A stretch of 64,000 nt of DNA from Anaerolinea thermophila (GTDB lineage: Bacteria > Chloroflexota > Anaerolineae > Anaerolineales > Anaerolineaceae). The stretch's first letter is position 1; each line of letters begins with the position of its first letter. The DNA is taken from NCBI RefSeq assembly GCF_020723905.1, contig NZ_DYHZ01000007.1, positions 105,839 through 169,838 of the forward strand, given 5' to 3'. Shown here piece by piece: positions 16,790-25,614 of the stretch. A model generated the notes under the pieces. The model did no database searches. It was not told the DNA's origin and was given only the letters and a program-made list of their open reading frames with translations. Position numbers and translations under genes: made by a program.

Positions 16790-17895
16790 TCTCCCCTCCG
16801 GTAATGGCGTTGAGTGCGGTCTCGCTCGGCTTTGCGTTCCAGGGCCAGGTCAATCAGGCGGTCAATCAATGCTTCGTAGGGTATTCCACTGGCTTCCCAC
16901 AGTTTTGGATACATGCTGATGGCGGTGAAGCCCGGAATGGTGTTGATTTCGTTGATGAAGCAGTCTCCGGTGCTTCGATTTACCAGAAAATCTACTCGTG
17001 CCATCCCGGCGCAATCAATGGCGCGGTACGCCTGGACTGCCAGCTGGCGAATGGTCTCGGTCATGCTTTCGCTTAACGGCGCGGGGATGAGCAGTTTGGA
17101 GGTTTCCATCAGGTACTTGGCTTCGTAACTGTAGAACTCATCTCCGGGCACAATCTCACCCGGCACGGAAGCAATGGGATCCTCATTACCCAGGACACTG
17201 ACTTCGATTTCGCGGGCATCTGGCACGCCTCTTTCGATGAGAATACGGCGGTCATAGCGTGCCGCTTCCAGTAAGCCTTCGTACAGTTCTGAGCGCGAAT
17301 GGCACTTGGTGATGCCTACCGATGAGCCCAGATTGGCAGGTTTGGTGAAGAAGGGATAATTCCCCAGTTCTTCCACCCGGGCAATGACGTCTGAAAGGTG
17401 TTGCTCAAGGTCTTTGCGGGTTACCAGTACGCAATCGGTTACCGGCAAGCCATGAGCACGCATGACGTCTTTGAAAAGCCCTTTATCCATTCCCACAGCC
17501 GAGCCGAGCACTCCCGCACCGACGTACGCGCAATCTGCCATTTCCAGCAATCCCTGCAGGGTGCCGTCTTCGCCAAAGGTGCCATGCAGGACAGGGAAAA
17601 TCACATCCAGCGTGGTGACTGGTTCCAGCGTTCCGTTGCGGAGGGCATAGAGGACGGTCTCTCCGGGATAGGGGAGCAGGACGGCTGGTGTCAGGTTTTT
17701 CACCTGCCCGCTGTGGAGGGCTTCCCATACCTCCTCGCCGGTTACCCAGACACCCTCTAAAGTAATCCCGATTTGGGTGACCTCGTATTTTTCGGGGTTC
17801 AGCACGTTCAAGACGGAACGCGATGACATCAGCGAGACCTCATGTTCTCCTGATCTGCCCCCAAAAATGACACCCACGCGCAACTTACGCTCCAT
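16786..17895 (-). CDS. ddl: D-alanine--D-alanine ligase
   Basis: 369 residues. ATP-grasp ligase that joins two D-Ala for the peptidoglycan stem. The N-terminus GVIFGGRSGEHEVSLMS, the ATP-binding TKPANLGSSVGITKC, and the metal-binding end RVDFLVNRSTGDCFINEINTIPGFT are canonical. AAAGGA precedes the ATG. It sits between murB and ftsQ, a usual place in Gram-positive-like dcw clusters. Confidence 0.95.
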   Translation of the reverse strand: MERKLRVGVIFGGRSGEHEVSLMSSRSVLNVLNPEKYEVTQIGITLEGVWVTGEEVWEALHSGQVKNLTPAVLLPYPGETVLYALRNGTLEPVTTLDVIFPVLHGTFGEDGTLQGLLEMADCAYVGAGVLGSAVGMDKGLFKDVMRAHGLPVTDCVLVTRKDLEQHLSDVIARVEELGNYPFFTKPANLGSSVGITKCHSRSELYEGLLEAARYDRRILIERGVPDAREIEVSVLGNEDPIASVPGEIVPGDEFYSYEAKYLMETSKLLIPAPLSESMTETIRQLAVQAYRAIDCAGMARVDFLVNRSTGDCFINEINTIPGFTAISMYPKLWEASGIPYEALIDRLIDLALERKAERDRTQRHYRRGE

Positions 17896-17916
17896 GTTGT
17901 AGTCCTTTGCTCCTCT

Positions 17917-18846
17917 CTAGAAATTCTCCCACTCGCCAATGCACTCAATTTCCAGTTCCAGTGCAACGCCAAATCGCTCCAGGACGGTTTTCTGAGCCAG
18001 TTGAATCAGTTGCAAAATATCTGCCGCGGATGCTCCTCCAAGGTTGACAAAGAAGTTGGCGTGAATGGGGCTGATTTCTGCATTGCCAATGCGTTTCCCC
18101 TTCAATCCTGCCGCTTCAATCAGTCGTCCGGCATAATCGCCGGGGGGATTTTTGAACATGCTCCCCATGGTGGCGCCGGGTGGTTGGGTGGCGCGTCGTC
18201 TGGCGCTGAATGTCTCGATGCGTGCCTGCACTTCTTCTACCGTGCTTTGAGTCAGGTTCATCCGCGCTGCCAGGATGACAGCCTTGCTTTTCTGGCGTTT
18301 AAAGATGCTGGTTCGATACCCGTACTCCATTTGCCCGGCGCTCCATTCTACCTTACCCAATTCAGGGTGCAAGATTTCTGCCAGCGCCAGATTTCCCGCC
18401 ATATCCCCCCCGAAGGCACCCGCGTTGCCATATACTGCCCCGCCCACCGTTCCGGGTACGGTTGCAGCCCATTCCAGTCCGCTCAATCCGCGCAGAGCAG
18501 TTTGCCGTGCCACGTGTGAGAGGTTTGCACCCGATTCTGCCCATACAGATGGGGGAGTGTGGTGCACGTCAATTTTGATGTTGCGGGCGCGGTTGAACAC
18601 CACCACTCCACGGTATCCTGCATCGCTGATCAGCAGGTTTGAGCCGCTCCCCAGAATGAGATAGGGTACCTGTAACTCCCACAAAATGCGCACAGCCCGT
18701 TCAAGTTGTTCCAGGTCGTGCACTGGCAGGAAGGCATCGGCTGGTCCGCCCACGCGCGCAGTGGTGTACGCCGCCAGCGGGACGTTTTCCTGCAGGGCTT
18801 CACCAAAGGCTTCTCTCAAACGGTCCATGGGCAGGACAGGTTTCAT
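17917..18846 (-). CDS. murB: UDP-N-acetylmuramate dehydrogenase (MurB)
   Basis: 309 residues. FAD enzyme reducing UDP-GlcNAc-enolpyruvate to UDP-MurNAc with NADPH. FAD-binding motifs ILGSGSNLLISDAGYRGVVV and GLEWAATVPGTVGGAVYGNAG are present. The substrate-binding region PPGATMGSMFKNPPGDYAGRLIEAAGLKG carries the catalytic Ser of the family, and AEISPIHANFFVNLGGAS follows. GAGG precedes the ATG, and the stop of a 66-codon gene lies 5 bp upstream. Confidence 0.95.
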   Translation of the reverse strand: MKPVLPMDRLREAFGEALQENVPLAAYTTARVGGPADAFLPVHDLEQLERAVRILWELQVPYLILGSGSNLLISDAGYRGVVVFNRARNIKIDVHHTPPSVWAESGANLSHVARQTALRGLSGLEWAATVPGTVGGAVYGNAGAFGGDMAGNLALAEILHPELGKVEWSAGQMEYGYRTSIFKRQKSKAVILAARMNLTQSTVEEVQARIETFSARRRATQPPGATMGSMFKNPPGDYAGRLIEAAGLKGKRIGNAEISPIHANFFVNLGGASAADILQLIQLAQKTVLERFGVALELEIECIGEWENF

Positions 18847-18851
18847 GATGG

Positions 18852-19052
18852 TTAAATCCTCTTGATGCGGTCAATCAAGCGGTTGACCACTTTGGGGTCG
18901 TTCTCTGGAGCAGGGGGTTGAGGCTCTTCGTTAACGGCTTTCTTGCTCCGCCGCGGCGGTTCCATTCCGATGGGATCGGGCGGTACCAGTTGCACAGGCA
19001 GTGATTGCAGTTCCATGGCATACACACGTTTCAGGTTGTCTTTCGGATTCAT
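18852..19052 (-). CDS. Unrecognised 66-residue protein inside the dcw operon
   Basis: A small basic, proline-rich protein. Residues 18-55 hold several Pro runs (VPPDPIGMEPPRR, PQPPAPEN) and the end VVNRLIDRIKRI looks like a short amphipathic helix. There is no membrane segment or known domain. Translation is well supported: the ATG overlaps the murC stop as ATGA, a strong GGGAGG lies 5 nt upstream, and the stop is 5 bp before murB. By position it could be a small division or precursor-enzyme partner, but that is conjecture. Confidence 0.65.
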   Translation of the reverse strand: MNPKDNLKRVYAMELQSLPVQLVPPDPIGMEPPRRSKKAVNEEPQPPAPENDPKVVNRLIDRIKRI

Positions 19053-20434
19053 CCTTTCCTCCCTTGGCTTAAAACATCGAGCAGTTCGGCAGTCAGTGCA
19101 TCGGCATCTCCCGCGGATAGCACCAGCACCACATCGCCGGGTTGAACGCGATCGAGTAAGTAATTCCGTGCCGCCTCCAGAGTGGGTTGAAACACTGCCT
19201 CCGGGTGTTTCATCCGCTGTACCACCTCGCGGGCAGAAAAACCGGGGTTCTTTTCTCTGGCGGCGTAAATTTCCAGTACCAGAACAGCATCGGCATCGTC
19301 AAATGCCTGGCAAAATTCCTTCATCAGGGTCTGGGTGCGGGAGTAGGTGTGGGGTTGCCACACCGCCCAGATGCGTCGCTCAGGATATCTGGCGCGCGCC
19401 GCCGCCAGGGTAGTGCGAATCTCAGTCGGGTGATGCGCATAGTCGTCAATCAATACCACCCCGTTTGCTTCGCCGCGCACCTCAAAGCGCCGTCCTGTTC
19501 CGTGGAACAGGTGCAGGGCTTCGGCAGCAGGACCGGGCATCAGTTCCAGTTGATCGGCAACCGCAAGCGCCGCCAGAGCGTTCAGCAGGTTGTGTTTTCC
19601 CGGCACCTGAAGGTCCAGATGAAGCATGCGGCGGTTTTCTCCGTCGGGCATTTGCTTCCAGATGTCAGCGCTGAAGCCGCCCCGCGAATTGACCGTTGGG
19701 TGCTTCAGAAAGTAAGTGTTTTCTTCTCCCTCTCCATAGGTCAGGACTCGGACACCCTTCGGCGCGGAGCGTCCCAGTTCCCGGGTGAGGGGATGGTCGC
19801 CGTTCAGCAGAAGCGCCCCGTCGGGTTGAATCTGCTGGATGAAGTCCTGAAAAGCCCTGGTGTACTCTGCCATGGTTGGGAAGCAATCCGGGTGGTCGTG
19901 TTCAAGGTACGTGATCACCGCGATGTGGGGGTGCAACCCGAGGAACATGCGGTCGTACTCATCGGCTTCGATGACGAACAGTGAGCCTTTCCCGGCATGG
20001 GCATTGGCATGTAAATCCCGTGCAACCCCGCCAATGATGTAAGAGGGGTTCTGCGCCAGGCTGGAAAGCATCCAGGCGATCATTGCGGTGGTTGTGGTTT
20101 TTCCGTGGGTACCAGCCACTGCAATCACCTGATACGGTTTCAGCCACTTTTCCAGAAATTCTGCCCGTTTGAGAACGGGAATGCCTGCCTGTTTTGCCGC
20201 CATCACTTCCGGATTGTCTTCTGGAATGGCGGAAGAGCGCACCACCAGGGTGGCGCCGGAGATGTTCTCAGCGGCATGCCCGATGAACACGGGAATGCCC
20301 ATTGCCCGCAACTCGCTGGTAAAGGGAGACTCAGCACGGTCAGAACCGCTGACCGATACGCCCTGTTCCGCCAGCAGACGGGCAATGGCAGATAATCCGC
20401 TTCCTCCGATGCCAATGAGATGAATACGCTCCAT
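19049..20434 (-). CDS. murC: UDP-N-acetylmuramate--L-alanine ligase (MurC)
   Basis: Adds the first stem residue, L-Ala, to UDP-MurNAc with ATP. N-terminal HLIGIGGSGLSAIA binds the UDP-sugar. The P-loop VAGTHGKTTTTAMIAWM, FVIEADEYD, and IDDYAHHPTEI are Mur-ligase signatures. I choose the ATG at 20434 (MERIHLIG, 461 residues), because AAGGATGAGG precedes it; an ATG three codons earlier overlaps that site. It follows the cvpA-like gene closely. Confidence 0.95.
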   Translation of the reverse strand: MERIHLIGIGGSGLSAIARLLAEQGVSVSGSDRAESPFTSELRAMGIPVFIGHAAENISGATLVVRSSAIPEDNPEVMAAKQAGIPVLKRAEFLEKWLKPYQVIAVAGTHGKTTTTAMIAWMLSSLAQNPSYIIGGVARDLHANAHAGKGSLFVIEADEYDRMFLGLHPHIAVITYLEHDHPDCFPTMAEYTRAFQDFIQQIQPDGALLLNGDHPLTRELGRSAPKGVRVLTYGEGEENTYFLKHPTVNSRGGFSADIWKQMPDGENRRMLHLDLQVPGKHNLLNALAALAVADQLELMPGPAAEALHLFHGTGRRFEVRGEANGVVLIDDYAHHPTEIRTTLAAARARYPERRIWAVWQPHTYSRTQTLMKEFCQAFDDADAVLVLEIYAAREKNPGFSAREVVQRMKHPEAVFQPTLEAARNYLLDRVQPGDVVLVLSAGDADALTAELLDVLSQGRKG

Positions 20435-20446
20435 CAACCTCATCCT

Positions 20447-20983
20447 TTACAAGAACACAATCAAGACAAAGGCAAATGCCAGCGCTACTGCAAAGAACAG
20501 TCCGGGTGGTTTCAGCCAGACGGGCGGCATTTGTTCCAGCAAGTCCAGCGCCGCTAATCCCAGCGGGGTATTGGGATCGGGGGGAACAATAAACTCCCCT
20601 GGGTAATTTGCCTGATGCAGGTACCACCAGATGGTTCCTACAAACAGGTAGGCATTGATTGCCCCTAAAAGGAAACCCAGCAGGTAATCCTGCAGTTTTT
20701 CACGGGCAAAGCGTCCCCCGGCGGCAAACTTTTGAATATTGGGTGACTGGTATCCAAAGAACACGGCAAGAGTCAGTACAGTAATTCTCAGCCAGAACAG
20801 GGTATCGGGATTATTCTTGAGCGTGTCTTTGACAAAGGGCACATAAGTTTCCAGCACGGTGACGATAAAGAATGCCAGAATGGCGCTGAAAGTGACCAGT
20901 AATTCTTTTGCCCATCCGCGCATGGCGCCGATGATGGCAAACAGAATCACAAAAAGCCAGAAGAGGGCATTCAAACTGACCAT
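20447..20983 (-). CDS. CvpA-like membrane protein
   Basis: 178 residues with about four membrane segments. The N-terminal LFAIIGAMRGWAKELLVTFSAILAFFI resembles the CvpA family (GxxRGxxkEl). The rest is divergent and the family assignment is tentative. CvpA proteins are linked to colicin V production, curli and envelope stress, with no settled mechanism. It overlaps murG by 13 bp, has GGAGG before its ATG, and sits between murG and murC, which is not part of the usual dcw set. Confidence 0.6.
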   Translation of the reverse strand: MVSLNALFWLFVILFAIIGAMRGWAKELLVTFSAILAFFIVTVLETYVPFVKDTLKNNPDTLFWLRITVLTLAVFFGYQSPNIQKFAAGGRFAREKLQDYLLGFLLGAINAYLFVGTIWWYLHQANYPGEFIVPPDPNTPLGLAALDLLEQMPPVWLKPPGLFFAVALAFAFVLIVFL

Positions 20984-22086
20984 GAATTGCCTCCGTGCTT
21001 GGTTTGCGCCAGTGCCCGCACCAGTTCCGCAATTCGTTGAGCGGCGTCAGGGTGGTGGAGTGCTCGCATGGCTTTGCGCATGGTTTCCCGTCGTTCCGGA
21101 GATTCCATCAGCGCAAGGATGGTAGGCACCAGTTGATCCGCAAGGCGCTCATTCTCAATCATCACTGCCGCGCCCTGTTCGACCAGATACATGGCGTTCA
21201 CCTTTTGATACCGCCAAGCATAGGGATACGGCACCAGAATTGCGGGCAATCCAAACAGGGGATACTCCCCCAGAATGGAAGCCCCGGCGCGGGAGATAAC
21301 CAGATCGGCACATGCCAGGGCAGCGCCCATCTCGTGCAGGTAAGGAAGGGCGGCGTAGCGTGCCTGTTGATCTGCAGAAAGCCTTTCTCGAGCCGTGCGT
21401 ACTTCCTCCCAGTCCAGTGTCCCGGTCAGGTGGCAGATTTGCGTTTTCTCAAGCAGATCGGGCAGCCCTTTCAGGATGGCGCGATTGATGGATCGGGCGC
21501 CTTTGCTCCCACCGGTCACCAGCAGGATGGGCTGATTGACATCTAACCCCAGCAGTTCTGCACCGCGCTCCCGGGTCCATTCCTGGAGATCTCCGCGAAC
21601 CGGATACCCTGTCACCTCAATGCGGGCTTTGCTGTGTTGGAAGAAGGTTCGTGAAGGCTCTGCCGTCAGCGCGATGGTGGATGCAAAGCGGGAGAGGGTT
21701 TTCAAAGCCAGTCCGGGTTCGATGTCAGGGACATACAGCAGGCTGGGAATATGCCGCCCTGCCAGTGCCATGGGCACTGCCAGATACCCGCCGGTGAACA
21801 ACAGAACTTCGGGCTGAAATTCCTTAAGGATGCGGCGTGAAGCCAGTACCCCGCGCGCCAGCCGAAGCAGATTTCCCGGCAACGCGCGCAACCCCACCCC
21901 GTGCACACCCGCGGCGGGAATAGCGGTATAAGGCAGTCCGGCTTTTTTCACCAGGTCTGCCTCCATTCCGCCTTCCCCTCCGACCCACAGGACCGGGTTG
22001 GCTTCATTCTTCAGGGCTTGCAGGATGGACAGGGCGGGATACACGCCGCCGCCCGTCCCTCCAGCGCAGATTAACAACCGCACCAA
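20971..22086 (-). CDS. murG: UDP-GlcNAc--lipid II transferase (MurG)
   Basis: Membrane-associated GT-B enzyme converting lipid I to lipid II. N-terminal LLICAGGTGGGVYPALSI is the glycine-rich lipid-binding loop, VTGGSKGARSIN the second loop, and ISRAGASILGEYPLFGLPAILVPYPYA the UDP-GlcNAc site. I place the start at the TTG at 22086 (371 residues), 9 nt after GGGAG. An ATG at 22131 would add 15 residues unlike the family. Even from the TTG, the gene overlaps the end of ftsW by 83 nt. Confidence 0.9.
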   Translation of the reverse strand: MVRLLICAGGTGGGVYPALSILQALKNEANPVLWVGGEGGMEADLVKKAGLPYTAIPAAGVHGVGLRALPGNLLRLARGVLASRRILKEFQPEVLLFTGGYLAVPMALAGRHIPSLLYVPDIEPGLALKTLSRFASTIALTAEPSRTFFQHSKARIEVTGYPVRGDLQEWTRERGAELLGLDVNQPILLVTGGSKGARSINRAILKGLPDLLEKTQICHLTGTLDWEEVRTARERLSADQQARYAALPYLHEMGAALACADLVISRAGASILGEYPLFGLPAILVPYPYAWRYQKVNAMYLVEQGAAVMIENERLADQLVPTILALMESPERRETMRKAMRALHHPDAAQRIAELVRALAQTKHGGNSWSV

Positions 22087-23251
22087 AGTTTTGTTCTCCC
22101 TTTTGTTTTTGTTGATTTCCCAGTCGACCAATGTTCAGCAAGATTCCCACACCTGCCAGCGTGGAAACCAGACTGGAACCTCCGTAACTGATAAACGGTA
22201 AGGCATTGCCCGCCTGAGGAAGCAGGTTCACCGACACACCAATGTTCAGCATGGCTTCCAGCACAATCCAGATGGTGATGCCTCCGGCAATCAGACGTCC
22301 CAGTTCATCCGGGGCATGTCTGGCGATGGTCAATCCACGCCAGAGAAGCACCAGGTATGCAGTAATCAGCAGGAAGGCTCCTACCAGACCGGTTTCCTCA
22401 GCAATCACGGCAAAAATGGAGTCGTTGTGAGCAACGGGCAAGCCGGTCAATTTGGTGACGGAGTTTCCAATGCCTACCCCAAAGACCCCACCGCGGATAA
22501 TGGCTTCCAGTGAACGGCGCACCTGATAATCCGCTTTGACAGGTTCCTGTAGACCGCTCCAGAAGCCCATGACGCGATCTTTACCGGTGGGGTAAAGGTT
22601 GATAATCACCCACCCCAAAATCAAAGTGATCACCACCACCAGAGCAATTTGCCGCCATTCTCCTCCTGCCAGGAAGAACAGGACGGCGCCCAGAATAATG
22701 ATGGTAAACGCCGCTGAAAAGTCTGGCTGGAGCATGATCAGCGCGCCTACAATCCCAAGGATGAAAATCAGAGGGAGCAACCCAAAGGTGATATCGTTAA
22801 GCACCTCTTTCTTGGCGTTCAGCCAGACGGCTACATACAGAATGGTTGCCAGTTTGGCGACCTCTGAGGGACGGATTGAGCCTTCATTGAGCGAGCGAGT
22901 GGCGCCAAAGGTAATATCTCCGATGACGATGACCGCCAGCAACAGGGCAACGGTACCGCCCATGATCAGCAGGGTGAAGCGCTTATAGAAGTGGTAATCT
23001 ACAAACATCAAGACCCCTGCACCCAGGAATCCCAGCACTGCCCACATGGATTGGCGAATCAGGAAATAATCCGCATTCTGTTTCAACAATGCCGCAAACA
23101 GAGGTCCTGCGGAATACACCATGAGCAAACCGAACAGAACCAGTGTAATGACTACACCGACCAGGACGAAGTCAATGCCGGTTCGAACACTGCGAAATCG
23201 TCTGGACATCGAGCGTTGCAGGGATTGATTTACGAAAGTTCCTGTACCCAT
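22004..23251 (-). CDS. ftsW: Peptidoglycan polymerase FtsW
   Basis: 415 residues with about ten membrane segments, SEDS family. It polymerises lipid II together with FtsI. Hallmarks include GVGIGNSVTKLTGLPVAHNDSIFAVIAEETGLVG and NIGVSVNLLPQAGNALPFISYGGSSLVSTLAGVGILLNI. The C-terminal tail after this block (about 40 polar, Arg-rich residues) is encoded over the start of murG. The start is uncertain: ATG at 23251 overlaps murD by 22 bp, and an ATG at 23209 (MSRRFRSVRTG) is also possible. Neither has a strong ribosome site. Confidence 0.92.
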   Translation of the reverse strand: MGTGTFVNQSLQRSMSRRFRSVRTGIDFVLVGVVITLVLFGLLMVYSAGPLFAALLKQNADYFLIRQSMWAVLGFLGAGVLMFVDYHFYKRFTLLIMGGTVALLLAVIVIGDITFGATRSLNEGSIRPSEVAKLATILYVAVWLNAKKEVLNDITFGLLPLIFILGIVGALIMLQPDFSAAFTIIILGAVLFFLAGGEWRQIALVVVITLILGWVIINLYPTGKDRVMGFWSGLQEPVKADYQVRRSLEAIIRGGVFGVGIGNSVTKLTGLPVAHNDSIFAVIAEETGLVGAFLLITAYLVLLWRGLTIARHAPDELGRLIAGGITIWIVLEAMLNIGVSVNLLPQAGNALPFISYGGSSLVSTLAGVGILLNIGRLGNQQKQKGEQNFGAVVNLRWRDGRRRVSRPVHPASPEE

Positions 23252-24612
23252 TTGCGAAACCGCTCGCCCCTTTCTTCAAAGTCTCGAAATTCATCATAAC
23301 TGGTGCCGCCGGGAGAAAACAGCACCACGTCTCCCTCTTCGGCAACGGACGCGGCTGCCTGAACGGCTTCCTGTACATTCCGGCAAATCTTCAGAGTGTA
23401 AGGTCTTCTGCCGGGCTGCACATTCCCAATCGCATGGGCAATTTTCTCGGCGGCTTCTCCAAACACCACCACGTGATCCACCCGTTCGTGGATGAGGGCA
23501 GCCAGCGAATCCCAGGGTAATTTCTTATCGCGTCCGCCCAGCATGAGCACCAGTGGCTCATCAAACGAGCGGATGGCGGCAATGGTGCGTTCAGGCGCGG
23601 TAGCGATAGAGTCGTTGTACCAGCGCACGCCGTGCCATTCCCGAACCAGTTCGAGGCGGTGAGGAACGCCGCCAAAGCCCTGTACGCCATCCAGTAAGGC
23701 TTCTGGAGGAAATCCTGCCGCAATGCCGATGGCGCACGCCGCCAGAACATTGAGCAGATTATGTGTTCCGCGCAGGGCAATTTTGCCCCGCTCGAAAAGG
23801 GCTTCTTCGACCATTTCGCCCTGATACCACAGCCAGCCGTTATCGTAAAATGTGCCTTTTCCCTCGGCGGGATGTGCCAGTCCGAAGGATAGCAACTCAC
23901 CGCGGACTTTATTGCGCAATCCCCAGGCACCGGGGTCTTCACGTCCCAGGACGGCGATATCAGCGGCGCTCTGGAACTCGAGGATGCGTGCTTTGGCGGC
24001 AGTGTAGGCTTCCATCGTGCCGTGCCGATCCAGATGATTGGGGGTGATATTCAGCACCGCTGCCACCTGCGGAGAGCGTGTCATCCATTGCAGTTGGAAA
24101 CTGGAAAGTTCCAATACCACAATGTCGGAAGGCTGAATTTCGTCCAGCCGGTCAATGAGGGGAACGCCTATGTTCCCGCCCACCCAGGCTTTTTGAGGTG
24201 CAACCACGGCACGCGAAGCCATGCGCCCTACCAGAGTGGTTGTGGTGGTTTTCCCTGCTGAGCCGGTAATGCCGATGACTTTACAGGGCACATTTTCCAT
24301 GAAAATCTGCGAGTCATTGGTAATGAGCATCCCTCTACGCAGGGCTTCCTGGACAATGGGCAATGTTTCGGGCACACCGCCGGAGAGACAGAGAAGATCG
24401 TGGTTCTCCAGCAGTTCAACAGGATGTCCGCCTGTGACCCAGTGGATGGGATAACCGGCCAGCGCTTCCTGTGCTGAAATCAGTTTCTCAGCAGGATTCT
24501 GGTCATTCAGGGTCACCTGTGCCCCTTTCTGGCAGAGGAAACGTGCCAGAGCCTGCCCCTGTCGGGCGGCACCCAGAATGAGTACGCGGGTATCTTTCCA
24601 GTTCCTCATCAT
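23230..24612 (-). CDS. murD: UDP-N-acetylmuramoylalanine--D-glutamate ligase (MurD)
   Basis: 460 residues. Adds D-Glu to UDP-MurNAc-L-Ala. N-terminal VLILGAARQGQALARFL is the UDP-binding fold. The P-loop GITGSAGKTTTTTLVGRM, then NITPNHLDRHG, and WYNDSIATAPERTIAAI are Mur-ligase motifs. VLMLGGRDKKLPW closes the C-terminal domain as in other MurD enzymes. It starts 7 bp after the mraY stop with no clear Shine-Dalgarno site, suggesting translational coupling. Confidence 0.95.
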   Translation of the reverse strand: MMRNWKDTRVLILGAARQGQALARFLCQKGAQVTLNDQNPAEKLISAQEALAGYPIHWVTGGHPVELLENHDLLCLSGGVPETLPIVQEALRRGMLITNDSQIFMENVPCKVIGITGSAGKTTTTTLVGRMASRAVVAPQKAWVGGNIGVPLIDRLDEIQPSDIVVLELSSFQLQWMTRSPQVAAVLNITPNHLDRHGTMEAYTAAKARILEFQSAADIAVLGREDPGAWGLRNKVRGELLSFGLAHPAEGKGTFYDNGWLWYQGEMVEEALFERGKIALRGTHNLLNVLAACAIGIAAGFPPEALLDGVQGFGGVPHRLELVREWHGVRWYNDSIATAPERTIAAIRSFDEPLVLMLGGRDKKLPWDSLAALIHERVDHVVVFGEAAEKIAHAIGNVQPGRRPYTLKICRNVQEAVQAAASVAEEGDVVLFSPGGTSYDEFRDFEERGERFRKWVQELS

Positions 24613-24618
24613 TGTTTT

Positions 24619-25614
24619 CTATACCAGTGCAAACGCAATTCCCAGCAAGGCGAACAACAGGTTGACCAACCAGAAACGCTGTACCACCTGTGTTTCGCTC
24701 CACCCCAGCAGTTCAAAATGGTGATGGATGGGCGCCATTTTGAAAAAGCGCTTTCCTTTGGTCATCTTGAAATATGTGGTCTGGATGATGACGCTGACGG
24801 CTTCGCTGACGGGGATGATGGCGATGAGAGGGAGCAACAGCCATTGCCCGGTCATCAGGGCAACCACTGCCAGGACAGCGCCTAAAGGAAGTGAACCGGT
24901 ATCTCCCATAATCAACTGCGCCGGGTGCACGTTGAACCAGAGAAAACCAAAGAGCGCTCCAACTACCGTGAAGCAGAAGCGCGCCAGAAATACCTGACCC
25001 TGAAAGAGGGCAATGGCGCCATAAGCGGCAAAGGCAGTGGCAGAGATCAGACCGGCAAGTCCATCCAGCCCATCGGTAAAGTTGACGGCGTTGGATGTGC
25101 CGACGATGATAAACATCGCAATCGGGATGTACAGCCATCCCAGAGAAATGGGTTCATCAATCGGAGGCCAGTACAGTTCCGGAACTTCCAGGATGTATTT
25201 CAAAGCGAAGGCAACGATGAAAGCCAGCACCACCTGAATCAGGAATTTGGTGCGCGCCCGCATTCCTAACCCACGACGGGGACCGCGAATGCCTTCCCAG
25301 TCGTCTACTGCGCCAAGTAAACCGTAAGAGAGCAAGACAAGCACCGGCAGGAGCACAGAGCGCCCCAGCACATTCAAACCCAGCAGGGATGCAGCGTTCA
25401 ACAGCACGGTGAGCAGCACCACTGGCAGGATGAAGAGCACACCGCCCATGGTGGGAGTGCCCATTTTAGTCATGTGATGCGCAGGTCCTTCTACCCGAAT
25501 GATTTTCCCAATGCGGAAGTGGTGGAGGATGCGCAGGAGAGGGCTTCCCCAGATGACGGTGAGCATGAATGAGAAGAGCATGGAGAGCGCAATCGCCAGG
25601 GTTGAATCGCTCAT
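24619..25614 (-). CDS. mraY: Phospho-MurNAc-pentapeptide transferase (MraY)
   Basis: 331 residues and about ten membrane segments. It transfers phospho-MurNAc-pentapeptide to undecaprenyl phosphate, forming lipid I. The family motifs KMGTPTMGGVLFI, then NAVNFTDGLDGLAGLI, GDTGSLPLGAVLAV and MAPIHHHFELLGWSETQVVQRFW carry the catalytic aspartates and the His-rich loop. It overlaps the murF stop by 4 bp. Confidence 0.96.
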   Translation of the reverse strand: MSDSTLAIALSMLFSFMLTVIWGSPLLRILHHFRIGKIIRVEGPAHHMTKMGTPTMGGVLFILPVVLLTVLLNAASLLGLNVLGRSVLLPVLVLLSYGLLGAVDDWEGIRGPRRGLGMRARTKFLIQVVLAFIVAFALKYILEVPELYWPPIDEPISLGWLYIPIAMFIIVGTSNAVNFTDGLDGLAGLISATAFAAYGAIALFQGQVFLARFCFTVVGALFGFLWFNVHPAQLIMGDTGSLPLGAVLAVVALMTGQWLLLPLIAIIPVSEAVSVIIQTTYFKMTKGKRFFKMAPIHHHFELLGWSETQVVQRFWLVNLLFALLGIAFALV

